DNA from: Nitrospirota bacterium
Lineage (GTDB): Bacteria > Nitrospirota > JACRHL01
Length of the DNA: 64,000 bases
Reading direction: 5' to 3'
Assembly: GCA_029858285.1 (NCBI GenBank)
Contig: JAOUFN010000006.1
Span: 1-64,000, forward strand
The position numbers were made by a program, and so were the translations under genes. This document shows, piece by piece, positions 8,177 to 16,436 of the stretch (the stretch's first letter is position 1; each line of letters starts with the position of its first letter). The notes beneath the pieces were generated by a model that saw nothing but the letters and a program-made list of their open reading frames with translations, did not search any database and was not told the origin of the DNA.

Positions 8177-8794
8177 ATGGACCGCCAATGGCTTCTCACC
8201 CGGCTCGAGCAATACCTCCCCGAAGATGCTGCCGACGCCACCCGCTGCGAGCAGATGGCGTGTTTCGTGCGCCAGCATCCGGACTGGGCGCGGCGCAGCC
8301 TGAGCCACGGGCATGTGGTGGCCTCGGCCTGGGTGGTCAGCCCGGACCACCGGCAAGTGCTGCTGCACCATCACAAAAAGCTCGACCGCTGGCTCCAGTT
8401 CGGCGGCCACATCGAAACCGGTGACGGAGCGGGGGGTCACGACGCCACATCAATGGACGCCCCGGTAGTGGATGCCACCGTCCTGGACGCCGCCCGCCGC
8501 GAACTGACGGAGGAGTCGGGGCTAAGCGCCGCGTCCCTGCTGTCGGAGGCCATTTTCGACCTGGACATCCACCCCATCCCCGCAACCCCTCGGGAGGGGC
8601 CGCACCTGCATCTGGACGTGCGTTTCCTGTTTGCCGCCGATCCGGCCCGGATGCCGGCGGCCCCGTCCGAAACCCGCCCCATGCGCTGGTTCCCCCTGGA
8701 CGCGGTGGCCACCGTGACGGTGGAAGAGTCGCTGCTGCGCATGGTGCGCAAAACCCATTTCCGCGCCACCGCACAGCGGGCCGCAGAGGCCTGA
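8177..8794 (+). CDS. Nudix hydrolase with an insertion in the Nudix box
   Basis: A 205-residue protein. The Nudix box is recognisable as GGHIETGD (residues 76-83) plus LDAARRELTEESGL (about 103-116). The segment between them has about 17 extra residues (GAGGHDATSMDAPVVD region), whereas the standard box is 23 residues long. The acidic metal ligands RELTEES are intact, so activity is plausible if the insert loops out. Sequence around the box (LLHHHKKLDRWLQFGGHIE) resembles ADP-ribose/NUDT-type bacterial hydrolases. The substrate is not determinable. The start ATG lies 66 bases after the last 37-bp repeat unit. Confidence 0.82.
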   Translation: MDRQWLLTRLEQYLPEDAADATRCEQMACFVRQHPDWARRSLSHGHVVASAWVVSPDHRQVLLHHHKKLDRWLQFGGHIETGDGAGGHDATSMDAPVVDATVLDAARRELTEESGLSAASLLSEAIFDLDIHPIPATPREGPHLHLDVRFLFAADPARMPAAPSETRPMRWFPLDAVATVTVEESLLRMVRKTHFRATAQRAAEA

Positions 8795-8822
8795 CAACCG
8801 TCCCTGCAGTCACCGGAGCATC

Positions 8823-9659
8823 ATGAAGTCTTCCACGCCTCCCGCCACGCCATCCACTCCCCAGGAGCCGGGGCACAGCTATCTGGATGTCTATTCCCCT
8901 GCCCAGATCGCCCGGCAGGTGCGCGACACCGGCGTGGCCAAGGCGCACCTGGGGGTGTTGCCCACCCTCACCCTGGGGCTGCTGGCCGGGGCCTTTATCG
9001 GACTGGGTGCGGCCTTTTATCTGGTGGTCGTCACCGGCGCCATGCTGGGTTTTGGTCCGGAGCGGCTGCTGGGCGGGGTGGCGTTTTCCCTCGGTCTGGT
9101 GCTGGTGGTGGTGGCCGGAGCCGAACTGTTCACCGGTAACAACCTGATTGTCATGGCCTGGGTGTCGCGGCGCGTGACCCTGGGAAAGCTGCTGCGCAAC
9201 TGGACCCTGGTCTACTTGGCCAATCTGGTGGGGGCGGTGGCCACCGCGTATCTGGTCCACGCCAGCGGCGTGCTGGAGATGGACGCCGGGCGAGTCGCCC
9301 GTACCGCCGTGGGGGTGGCCGACGCCAAGGTGGCCCTGCCGTGGACGCAGGCGCTGGTGCGCGGCGTCCTGTGCAACGCCCTGGTGTGTCTGGCGGTGTG
9401 GCTGTGCACGGCGGCGGGCAGCGTGGAGGGGAAGGTGCTGGCGGTGGTGTTCCCGGTTTCCGCCTTCGTGGCGCTGGGGTTTGAACACTCGGTGGCCAAC
9501 ATGTTCCTCATCCCCCTGGGGATGTTCAGCGGCGCGTCGTCCATCACCCCGGCGGATTTTTTGGGCAATCTGCTCCCCGTCACCCTGGGCAACATCATCG
9601 GCGGCAGCGGACTGGTGGCGCTGATCTACTGGGCCGTCTACCTGCGTGGCGTGAAGTAA
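8823..9659 (+). CDS. Formate/nitrite transporter family channel
   Basis: A 278-residue FNT-family pore, close to the usual length. It has six hydrophobic helices and the signature segments GAELFTGNNL (after helix 2), FEHSVANMFLIP and LLPVTLGNIIGG. FNT proteins are pentameric inner-membrane channels for formate, nitrite or hydrosulfide; which one is moved here cannot be read from sequence. An unusually Pro/Thr-rich N-terminal tail of about 20 residues precedes the first helix. Its stop overlaps the start of the MipA/OmpV gene (TAATG), so the two are coupled. Confidence 0.92.
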   Translation: MKSSTPPATPSTPQEPGHSYLDVYSPAQIARQVRDTGVAKAHLGVLPTLTLGLLAGAFIGLGAAFYLVVVTGAMLGFGPERLLGGVAFSLGLVLVVVAGAELFTGNNLIVMAWVSRRVTLGKLLRNWTLVYLANLVGAVATAYLVHASGVLEMDAGRVARTAVGVADAKVALPWTQALVRGVLCNALVCLAVWLCTAAGSVEGKVLAVVFPVSAFVALGFEHSVANMFLIPLGMFSGASSITPADFLGNLLPVTLGNIIGGSGLVALIYWAVYLRGVK

Positions 9660-10585
9660 TGCCGGACAGCCGCTCCGGCGGACGGCCTGTCTGGCGCAGC
9701 GTGGCGCTGTTGACCGTCGCCGCGCTGCTGGGTGGGACGGTTCCGGGCCTGGCGGCGCATCAGGAAGTGGGGCAGCGCCCCCTGTGGGAGGTGGGGATGG
9801 CCGCGGGCTGGTCCAAATTCGCCACCTACCCCGGCTCTGCCCGGCATCGCGTGGCGGCGGCCGGAGTGCCGTGGTTTGTCTACCGGGGCGAGCGGGTGCG
9901 CGCCTCGGGCCGTTCGGTGCGGCTGGTGCTGTTCGAAACCCCCCGCAGTTGGGCCGATGTGGCGGGGGGCGGGTGGATCCCGGTGAACTCCGCCACCGAG
10001 CCCCTGCGCCAGGGGATGCCGGATCTGGACGCGGTGTTTGAGCTGGGGCCGCGCCTCAATTACCGCCTGTTCCCCAACCGCCCGCTTTCCCGCACCCCCT
10101 CCGCCAGGCGCACCGACGTGGTGGCGCGGCTGGCGGTGGGCAGCGCCTGGAGCGCGGCGGCGTTGAACGACACCTCGCATCGGGGCTACGTGGTGGAGCC
10201 GTCCCTGCGGGTGACGTTTCATCCGGCGGGCCCTGCCGGGGCGACTCAGTGGGATGCCCGCCTGTACGCGGAGTGGGCCGACGCGGAACTGAACCGCTAT
10301 TACTACGGTGTGGCGCCGTCTTTTGCTGCGCCGGGGCGTCCGGCGTGGCGTGCTTCCGCCGGGTGGCGGCGGGCAGGGGTGCGCCTCTCCTTCGGCTGGC
10401 GCATCGGCCAGCGCTGGCGGGTGGGGGCGTTTGTCTCTCCCTCCGTGCTGCCGGACCCGGTGCGCCACAGCCCTCTGGTGGCGCGCAACTCCACCCTCAC
10501 CGTGGGTGCCGGATTGACCTGGGCCTTTGCCCGTTCCCGGCAAATGGCCAAGGGCCCGGCAGCGGACGACAACAGGGAGCCGTAA
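9659..10585 (+). CDS. MipA/OmpV-family outer-membrane protein
   Basis: A 308-residue protein with an N-terminal signal sequence (cleavage likely after VPGLAA, near residue 35). It then shows amphipathic beta strands typical of the MipA/OmpV family, including VPWFVYRGERVRASG near residue 75 and the closing TVGAGLTWAFARS. Family members are barrels that can scaffold peptidoglycan enzymes or act as porins. It starts within the FNT stop codon, suggesting a shared outer/inner membrane transport role. Downstream at 10620-10649 there is an imperfect hairpin. Confidence 0.78.
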   Translation: MPDSRSGGRPVWRSVALLTVAALLGGTVPGLAAHQEVGQRPLWEVGMAAGWSKFATYPGSARHRVAAAGVPWFVYRGERVRASGRSVRLVLFETPRSWADVAGGGWIPVNSATEPLRQGMPDLDAVFELGPRLNYRLFPNRPLSRTPSARRTDVVARLAVGSAWSAAALNDTSHRGYVVEPSLRVTFHPAGPAGATQWDARLYAEWADAELNRYYYGVAPSFAAPGRPAWRASAGWRRAGVRLSFGWRIGQRWRVGAFVSPSVLPDPVRHSPLVARNSTLTVGAGLTWAFARSRQMAKGPAADDNREP

Positions 10586-10652
10586 CCCGCATAAATTTTG
10601 TCACTTACTCCTGCACAGACCCCGCCCTTGGCATCCGCCCAAGGCGGGCTGC

Positions 10653-10669
10653 TGGCATTGGGCTTGCTC
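10653..10669 (+). promoter_or_regulatory. Sigma-54 (-24/-12) promoter
   Basis: The sequence TGGCAT-N5-TTGCTC has GG at 10654-10655 and GC at 10666-10667, exactly 10 bases apart, as required by RpoN. Transcription would begin near 10679, just ahead of the small gene at 10704. It lies just after an imperfect CCCGCC...GGCGGG hairpin. Confidence 0.7.
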
Positions 10670-10703
10670 CATTCCTTCCGAACCCATGGAAGAAACCCGG
10701 AAC

Positions 10704-10952
10704 ATGCACGAACACGATCTGGGACGAACTCCTGTCGCCATGGCCGACGACCCGGCAGGCGACCCGGTGGCCTTCAATGAACAGATTGCTCCCTTCGTGC
10801 GGGTGGCCTATGGCCCGATCATGCTCCACACGGGTGCCCAATCCCTGGCCTGGGGACTGGGCCAGGAAGATCCGCGCCAGAAGGACGGCTCCTGGCTGCT
10901 TGCGGCCCTGATGGTGGCCGTCCGGGCAGCGGGCGACGACTGCGAGCCATAA
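10704..10952 (+). CDS. Small hypothetical protein behind a sigma-54 promoter
   Basis: An 82-residue protein of unknown family, acidic at the N-terminus, with a hydrophobic WLLAALMVAVRAAG segment near the C-terminus. The start could also be ATG 10686 (88 residues); with a predicted transcript start near 10679, the 10704 start leaves a more usual leader. It lies between the MipA gene and the ECF sigma gene on the same strand, and both it and the sigma gene have their own sigma-54 promoter, which suggests co-regulation. No motif points to a function. Confidence 0.5.
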   Translation: MHEHDLGRTPVAMADDPAGDPVAFNEQIAPFVRVAYGPIMLHTGAQSLAWGLGQEDPRQKDGSWLLAALMVAVRAAGDDCEP

Positions 10953-11033
10953 TCCGGCCCCACCGGGACGGCCCTGCCTCGGGGAGCTTCTGCCATTTTT
11001 TTCCCGCGGCTGCCTTCGCCCCGTTCCTGGCGC

Positions 11034-11051
11034 TTGGCACAAGGCTTGCTA
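11034..11051 (+). promoter_or_regulatory. Sigma-54 (-24/-12) promoter of the ECF sigma gene
   Basis: TTGGCAC-N5-TTGCTA is nearly a perfect RpoN consensus, with GG at 11036-11037 and GC at 11048-11049 (10-base gap). The expected transcript start (about 11061) is only about 9 bases ahead of the ATG at 11070, so the message would be nearly leaderless, or translation uses the in-frame ATG at 11088. No upstream enhancer-binding site could be identified by eye. Confidence 0.8.
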
Positions 11052-11069
11052 CATTTATATGACTGTCGT

Positions 11070-11657
11070 ATGGAAATCACTCCAGACATGCGCGCCCGTG
11101 AGCGGGAATTGACCTGCGCCGCCGCCGCCGGTGATCCGCTGGCTTTCGAGGAACTGCTTTCCCCCTATATGCAGCGGGCCTACGCCTATGCCCTGCGCTA
11201 CACCGGCGATCCGACCCTGGCCGAGGACGTGTGCCAGGAGGCGTTTTTGAAGGCGTTCCGGGGCATCGGTGGTTTTGCCGGGAATTCGGCGTTCTCCACC
11301 TGGCTGTTCCGCATCATCTACACCACCTTTGTGGATCACACCCGGCGCCCCAAGCTGGTGTCCATGGAGCATCCGGAGGGGGCCGACGAGCCCCTGGAAA
11401 CCCAGGCCATGGCCCTGGACCGCTTCCTTGGCGAGTTGCGCCAGCAGGAACGTGACGAGTGGCTGCTGGCCGGGGTTTTTCAATTGCCCCCGGACCTGCG
11501 CACCGTAGTGGTGCTGCGCGACCTGCAGGGACTTTCCTACGAAGAGATCGCCGCCATCACCGGGGAGTTGGAGGGCACGGTCAAGAGCCGCCTGTCCCGC
11601 GCCCGGGAACGCCTGCGCCGCATCCTCACCGGCAGCCTGCAAACCGCCCCCCGCTGA
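11070..11657 (+). CDS. ECF-type RNA polymerase sigma factor (RpoE-like)
   Basis: A 195-residue sigma-70 family ECF factor. Region 2 is visible as DPTLAEDVCQEAFLKAFRG followed by STWLFRIIYTTFVDHTRR (DNA melting and -10 recognition). Region 4 is LPPDLRTVVVLRDLQGLSYE then EIAAITGELEGTVKSRLSR (the -35 helix-turn-helix). The region 2-4 linker is longer than average. A strong sigma-54 promoter lies just upstream. The zinc-finger protein at 11956 is a likely anti-sigma partner but is separated by about 300 bases and may have its own promoter. The start could also be ATG 11088. Confidence 0.92.
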   Translation: MEITPDMRARERELTCAAAAGDPLAFEELLSPYMQRAYAYALRYTGDPTLAEDVCQEAFLKAFRGIGGFAGNSAFSTWLFRIIYTTFVDHTRRPKLVSMEHPEGADEPLETQAMALDRFLGELRQQERDEWLLAGVFQLPPDLRTVVVLRDLQGLSYEEIAAITGELEGTVKSRLSRARERLRRILTGSLQTAPR

Positions 11658-11906
11658 TCCGTTCCCGCTGACCAGTTCCTGCTGATCAGTTTCCGCCGTA
11701 TCCTTCCGCCTGACTTCTCCCCCGCCCGTTGCCGGACTTCCGGCGTTTTCCAATTCCCCCCTTTCGGGGGGAGGTGTGAAAAAACTGCCCCAACCGCGCC
11801 GCAGCGGCGGCCAAATCCCGGCATCCCCCCCGTATTGTGCCGTCCTGCCACCGTGTACTTCCAGAGGGAGGAAAGGGGAGATCGTGTAAAAATTTTTTGG
11901 CACCCT

Positions 11907-11932
11907 GGAACTTTTTCCGGCACCATCACGTC
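11907..11932 (+). promoter_or_regulatory. Possible ECF-type promoter ahead of the anti-sigma-like gene
   Basis: GGAACTT at 11907-11913 followed 16 bases later by GTC (11930-11932) fits the -35 GGAAC / -10 GTC pattern of many ECF promoters. It lies 24 bases ahead of the ATG at 11956. It could let the sigma factor of the neighbouring gene drive its own putative regulator. This rests on pattern only. The rest of 11658-11955 holds short hairpins (near 11731 and 11753). Confidence 0.35.
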
Positions 11933-11955
11933 AAACAGGGCAGATAGGTGTCAAT

Positions 11956-12867
11956 ATGCGCACAGAATGTGAACAAATACAGGAACGCTTCGGGGAGTAC
12001 GCCGAAAACTCCCTGCCGCTTTTGGCCCGCGCCCGGGTGGAGGGGCATGTCGCCGGTTGCCGGAACTGTGCCGCCCTGCTGAAGGTCACCGCCAGTCTGG
12101 TGGATGCCCTGGGAGAGATCCCCGAGGCGTCCCTGCCCCGTGGCTTTGAGCAGCGCCTGCACGCCCGGTTGTTACTGGAGGCGGAGTCCCCTGTGGCCGC
12201 GCAAAACCGGCAGCGCTCCCTGCGCCGCCGCCGCTTTGCCGCCCTGTCGTCCAGATTGGTGCCCGACTTTTTACCGGGCCGCCGCGCCCTGGCCGGCGGG
12301 GGATTGGCCGCCGCCGCAGTGGTGGTGACGGCCTTGACCTTCACCCTTCACCCGGCACTTCAGTCCCCCCAGCCAAGCGGTGAGATCGCCACTCCGGGCG
12401 TTTCTGTGCAATACGCCTCGCTGCCGAGCGCAGCCCGGGCCGTTCCGGCGGCAACCACAGAGCCCGTTTCGGCCCCTGCCCCGGCACCCGTTTCGGCCAA
12501 TGCTCCGGTGGGTGCCCGCGCCATCCCGGTCGCCGTACCTGCCGTCTCCCGCCCCTCCGCCACCCCCCATGTGGAGCGGGTGGCCGTGGGGAAGGAAGCC
12601 GTGGTGCGCATCTGGTTCGAGGCCGACCGCTCACTGGATGCCGTGCGTTTCACACTCACCCTGCCCGAAGGGCTGCGCGCCGTCTCCGGCGGGCGTGTGC
12701 TGGAATCCGGCGTGCTCACCTGGGAGGGGAAGCTGGAGCAGGGCGTCAACCTGGTGCCGTTGCGGGTGCGCGGCGTGGCCGAGGGGGAATGGAAGGTGAA
12801 CGCCGCCATCGAACGCGGTGGCACCCGCCACGAACAGTCCATCGGTTTGCACGTGGACGGTGTGTGA
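11956..12867 (+). CDS. zf-HC2 anti-sigma-like membrane protein
   Basis: A 303-residue protein. The N-terminus carries a zf-HC2/ZAS zinc site: Cys5 and H31-x3-C35-x2-C38. One membrane helix lies at about residues 114-132 (GGGLAAAAVVVTALTFTL). A Pro/Ala-rich periplasmic linker follows, with a C-terminal beta-sandwich-like domain of about 95 residues (VVRIWFEADRSLDAVRFTLT to the end). The layout is that of a transmembrane anti-sigma factor with a periplasmic sensor, and it directly follows an ECF sigma gene on the same strand. The C-terminal domain is not a named sensor that I recognise. Confidence 0.72.
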   Translation: MRTECEQIQERFGEYAENSLPLLARARVEGHVAGCRNCAALLKVTASLVDALGEIPEASLPRGFEQRLHARLLLEAESPVAAQNRQRSLRRRRFAALSSRLVPDFLPGRRALAGGGLAAAAVVVTALTFTLHPALQSPQPSGEIATPGVSVQYASLPSAARAVPAATTEPVSAPAPAPVSANAPVGARAIPVAVPAVSRPSATPHVERVAVGKEAVVRIWFEADRSLDAVRFTLTLPEGLRAVSGGRVLESGVLTWEGKLEQGVNLVPLRVRGVAEGEWKVNAAIERGGTRHEQSIGLHVDGV

Positions 12868-12883
12868 CATGTCCGGTCTACAC

Positions 12884-12928
12884 ATCAGCCAACGAATCAG
12901 CCAACGAATCAGCCAACGAATCAGCCAG
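12884..12928. repeat. 12-bp tandem repeat, 3.7 copies
   Basis: The unit ATCAGCCAACGA occurs at 12884, 12896 and 12908, with a partial fourth at 12920. It is intergenic between the anti-sigma-like gene and the acidic repeat protein. Confidence 0.9.
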
Positions 12929-12962
12929 TAGATCAGTTTAGCCAACCCACAGGAGTCCCCCC

Positions 12963-13436
12963 ATGCGTATCCATCATTCCCTGATCCTTTCCGCCGCCAT
13001 CACCCTGGCCGCAGCGCTTCCGGCTTTCGCTCAGTCGCCCACCAGCCAGGTGCCCGACTCGGTGGACCTGCCGGTGAGCATGAGCATCGACATTGCCCAC
13101 GACGAGGACGGCGTGGACGGCTCCATCGACGTGACGGTCAGCCACGACGGCGAGGAGGTGCACACCGTTTCCATCGACGTCCCCAACGACCACAGCCAGG
13201 GGCATGACGATTCGGCGGACGACGAGCACGGTTCCGGGGATCACCACTCCGGGGACGACATGGATAACGACGGCGCGGATCACATGGACGCCGCCGATGC
13301 CGCTGCGGACCACATGGATGCCGCCGATGCCGCCGCCGACCACATGGACGCCGCCGATGCCGCCGCCGATGCCGTTGCAGAGGCCCACGCCGATGCCGCC
13401 GACAGTCACATGCCGGATATGGTCACGGGGCACTAG
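12963..13436 (+). CDS. Secreted acidic repeat protein
   Basis: A 157-residue protein with a clear Sec signal (ITLAAALPAFAQ, cleavage near residue 23). It has a Val/Asp-rich middle and an Asp/His-rich tail containing three tandem 10-residue units DHMDAADAAA (about residues 103-132). The high Asp and His content suggests binding of divalent cations in the periplasm; that is inference. A strong intrinsic terminator follows at 13485. Its position directly after the sigma/anti-sigma pair makes it a candidate target or sensor partner of that regulator. I know no homologous family. Confidence 0.68.
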   Translation: MRIHHSLILSAAITLAAALPAFAQSPTSQVPDSVDLPVSMSIDIAHDEDGVDGSIDVTVSHDGEEVHTVSIDVPNDHSQGHDDSADDEHGSGDHHSGDDMDNDGADHMDAADAAADHMDAADAAADHMDAADAAADAVAEAHADAADSHMPDMVTGH

Positions 13437-13484
13437 TCGCGGCTGAAAAACTTGCGAATTCCCCGGCTGACGGGGAACAATCCA

Positions 13485-13528
13485 CGGGGGAGTGGGGTGT
13501 TACAGGACACCCTGCTCCCCCGTTTTTT
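13485..13528 (+). terminator. Rho-independent terminator
   Basis: An almost perfect 16-base stem (CGGGGGAG..GGGTGT pairing with ACACCC..CTCCCCCG) is followed by TTTTTTG. It ends the transcript of the acidic repeat protein (stop at 13436). Confidence 0.92.
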
Positions 13529-13568
13529 GTCAGCCGGTGGCCATGCCACCCCGGGATGGAGTTGCAGG

Positions 13569-15059
13569 ATGCGTGTTTCCGACGGACGCTGGCTGGTGGC
13601 GTGGGGCCTGCTGGTCCTGTTGTCGCCAATCTCCCCGCTGTCGCCCCTGTCGGCCTTCATGCCGATGGTGGCCCGGGCCGACACACTGGGTGACGCCCAA
13701 CTGCTGGTGGACGACCAGCGCTACGCGGAAGCCGTGGCGTTGCTGGAAAAAACCAGCGCGGCACACCCGGATAACCCCCGTGTCTGGTTCCTGCTGGGGG
13801 TGGCCTACACCGAAACCGGCCGTCCCGAGGACGCCGCCAGGGTGTTCCGCACCGCGCTGGAGCGCGACCCGGCCCACACCATGGCGCGCTACAACCTGGC
13901 CGCCCTCGACTTTCAGGCCGGGCGTTGGGACGAAGCGGCCAGCGGCTTTTTACAGGTTGGACGCGAAACCCCCAAACTGGCGGCGGCCACCGCCCTGAAC
14001 GCGGGGCTGGCCCGCTACCGGCAGGGACGGACGGACGAGGCGCGCCAGTTGTTCCAGCTCGCCCTGTCGCGTAACCCCGGTGACAACGTGGCCAAACAGG
14101 CGCGCCTGATGCTGGCGGTGCTGGACGGCACCGTCACCGCCGCCAGGGCGCCCCGGCAGCCCGCTTCCCGTGGTCGGGGAGGGGACTGGAACAGCAAGCT
14201 GGCACTGGGGCGGGAGTTCGATAGCAACGTACTGGCCACCCCCGACGACCAGGTCAGCAGCAACGTGGCGGACCAGCGCCTGGCGGTGAACGCCGAAGTA
14301 ACCCGCGCAACCCGGGGGCACAGCCGCCGCAACGAGGCCCGCTACGCCCTGTCCGGCTACTGGTACGACGACCAGAGCCACTACAACCTGGCTTCCCACT
14401 CCCTGCGCCTGCGCACCGAGAACCGCGTCAGCACCCTGCGCACCCGACTGGAATACGGCTACAACTACACCACATTGGGGAACAGCGCCTATCTGGCCAA
14501 TCACACTCTGGGGGGGCGTTGGACGCTGTCCCGTTCCCGCAGTTCCAGCCTGTTCCTGTCCGCAGCGCTGCGCCGTTATCAGGCGCCGACCCGCTACGAC
14601 TACCTGTCCGGCAACGAGGCGCGGCTGGGGCTGGCGCACTCCCGGCGGGTGGGGGAGGGCAACCTGTACGGCGCCCTGACCCTGCGCTGGCTGGACCGCG
14701 CCGACCGCCGCACCGCCAGCAGCTTCGTATCCTATTCCTACCGCTCGGTGGAGCCGTATGTGGCCCTGGCGCGGCCCCTTGCGTGGGGATTCAAGCTGGA
14801 TCTTTCCCTGCGCTACCAGTACCGGGTGTACAACGCCCCCGACACCTGGACGCTCCCGGCGGCGGGTCGTCTGCAACGCCGCGACCAGCGGCTGGACAGC
14901 GAGGTGGCGATCTCTCACCCACTGGGCGAGAGCGTGGACCTCCAGATCAACTGGCAGCGGGAGCAACGCCTGTCCAACCTGGGCAACCGCCCCACCGATT
15001 ATGTGAATCGGGACTACCGGCGCAGCGTCTACGGGGTGACCGTCAGCGGGTCTTTTTGA
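13569..15059 (+). CDS. TPR plus outer-membrane beta-barrel protein (Slam/DUF560-like)
   Basis: A 496-residue protein. It has an N-terminal signal peptide (cleavage near MVARA, residue about 37) and three to four TPR units at about 45-180, for example AVALLEKTSAAHPDNPRVWF and DAARVFRTALERDPAHTMAR. About 300 residues of alternating beta strands follow, ending in aromatic VTVSGSF with the terminal Phe typical of outer-membrane barrels. The order TPR then barrel is that of surface lipoprotein assembly modifiers (Slam) and related export or assembly proteins. The start is chosen by the signal peptide and GGATGGAG upstream. Confidence 0.75.
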   Translation: MRVSDGRWLVAWGLLVLLSPISPLSPLSAFMPMVARADTLGDAQLLVDDQRYAEAVALLEKTSAAHPDNPRVWFLLGVAYTETGRPEDAARVFRTALERDPAHTMARYNLAALDFQAGRWDEAASGFLQVGRETPKLAAATALNAGLARYRQGRTDEARQLFQLALSRNPGDNVAKQARLMLAVLDGTVTAARAPRQPASRGRGGDWNSKLALGREFDSNVLATPDDQVSSNVADQRLAVNAEVTRATRGHSRRNEARYALSGYWYDDQSHYNLASHSLRLRTENRVSTLRTRLEYGYNYTTLGNSAYLANHTLGGRWTLSRSRSSSLFLSAALRRYQAPTRYDYLSGNEARLGLAHSRRVGEGNLYGALTLRWLDRADRRTASSFVSYSYRSVEPYVALARPLAWGFKLDLSLRYQYRVYNAPDTWTLPAAGRLQRRDQRLDSEVAISHPLGESVDLQINWQREQRLSNLGNRPTDYVNRDYRRSVYGVTVSGSF

Positions 15060-15162
15060 GGGGAAAGCTCAATGCAGTGACGTGAGTCTGGCGGGGGGAC
15101 GGCGGATGTCCTTCGACAGGCTCCGATCCGGATCGCCGACCGTTTCCGCTCATGTGGCCCGC

Positions 15163-15185
15163 TTCGCGATGAATCTGGCCGCGCC
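15163..15185 (+). repeat. Dispersed repeat, copy 1
   Basis: TTCGCGATGAATCTGGCCG and 4 further bases match 29429-29451 at 22 of 23 positions. The similarity continues weakly for about 25 bases on the right. Both copies lie between genes, which suggests a small dispersed (REP-like) element. Confidence 0.55.
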
Positions 15186-15221
15186 ACAGGTTTACGCGAA
15201 CACCGGTGCGGGCCGTGCCCG

Positions 15222-16436
15222 CTAGGCGAACAGGCGTACCGGCACCATGCTGCCGGGCATCAGGGGGCCGCTGAGGTCTTCCGCCAGATCCATCAAGCCG
15301 TCCGCCAGCGCCATGGAGGTGAGCACTCCGGAGCCCTGATCGCCGGTGGTGCGGCAGGTGTAGCCCCCGGCGGCGTCCGGGGTGACGACGGTGCGCAAAA
15401 AGAAGCGCCGCCCCGGCTTCTTGCCGACCTTTTCGGTGAGCTTGCACATCACCACCGGGCGCTCGATGTGCTGGTGCCCCATCCACTTGCGGATGAAGGG
15501 GCGCACGAACACCTCGAAGGAAACCATGGACGACACCGGGTTGCCGGGCAGTCCGAATGTGGGCACCCCCGCCACCGGACCGAAGGCCAGGGGGCGCGCC
15601 GGTTTCATACGCACCTTCCAGAAGGTGAGGCCGCCACCCAGTTCGCTCATCACGTCGCGCACAAAATCGAAATCGCCCATGGACACACCCCCGGAGATCA
15701 GCAGAATGTCGCAGTTGAGCCCCTCGCGGATGCCGTCGCGCACTGCGTCCTTGGTATCGCGGGCGATGCCCAGCATCACCGGAACGGCCCCCACGTCGCG
15801 TACCTGAGCGGCCAGGGCGTGGGAATTGACGTTCAAAATCTTGTCGATGCCGGGGTCTTTGTCGATCTCTACCAGTTCGTCGCCGGTGGACAGAATGCCC
15901 ACCACCGGCCGCCGCGTGGTGCGCAACTGGGAGCGCCCCAATGAGGCCAGCATGCCGATGTGGCCGGGGCGCAGCACGGTGCCGGAGGGTACCACCACCT
16001 GTCCTTTACGCACATCCTCGCCCTTCAGGCGCACATTCTCGCCCTGATCCACGCGGCAGGTGATGCGGGTAAGATCGTTCCGCACCGCCACGGAATCCTC
16101 CACCATCACCACGGCGTCGGCGCCTTCCGGCATGGGGGCGCCGGTCATGATGCGGGTGGCCGCGCCCTGATCCACGCGCTGGGTGGGCATGGCTCCGGCG
16201 GCGATGGTCTCCAGCACGCTCAGTTCAATGGGGCGCTCCGGGGTGGCGGCGGTGGTGTCGATGGCGCGTACCGCAAAACCGTCCACCGCGCTGTTGTTCC
16301 ACGGCGGCAGGTCGCGGGGGGCGGTAATCTCCTCGGCCAGTACCCGGCCCAGGGCGTCGTGCAGCATCACCTGCTCGAAGCGCGGCTGCGGGGCGATTTT
16401 GAGTACCTGCTCCAGCGCCTCTTCGAACGGAATCAT
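15222..16436 (-). CDS. moeA: Molybdopterin molybdenumtransferase MoeA
   Basis: A 404-residue protein, normal MoeA length. Recognisable features are LPPWNNSAVDGFAVRA near the N-terminus, RIMTGAPMPEGADAVVMVED, SLGRSQLRTTRRPVVGILST, the catalytic segment ISGGVSMGDFDFV and LPGNPVSSMVSFEVFV. MoeA inserts molybdenum into adenylylated molybdopterin. The gene starts with ATG 16436, overlapping the mobA stop by 4 bases (ATGA), so the pair is an operon for Mo-cofactor assembly. Its presence implies molybdoenzymes elsewhere in the genome. Confidence 0.95.
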   Translation of the reverse strand: MIPFEEALEQVLKIAPQPRFEQVMLHDALGRVLAEEITAPRDLPPWNNSAVDGFAVRAIDTTAATPERPIELSVLETIAAGAMPTQRVDQGAATRIMTGAPMPEGADAVVMVEDSVAVRNDLTRITCRVDQGENVRLKGEDVRKGQVVVPSGTVLRPGHIGMLASLGRSQLRTTRRPVVGILSTGDELVEIDKDPGIDKILNVNSHALAAQVRDVGAVPVMLGIARDTKDAVRDGIREGLNCDILLISGGVSMGDFDFVRDVMSELGGGLTFWKVRMKPARPLAFGPVAGVPTFGLPGNPVSSMVSFEVFVRPFIRKWMGHQHIERPVVMCKLTEKVGKKPGRRFFLRTVVTPDAAGGYTCRTTGDQGSGVLTSMALADGLMDLAEDLSGPLMPGSMVPVRLFA

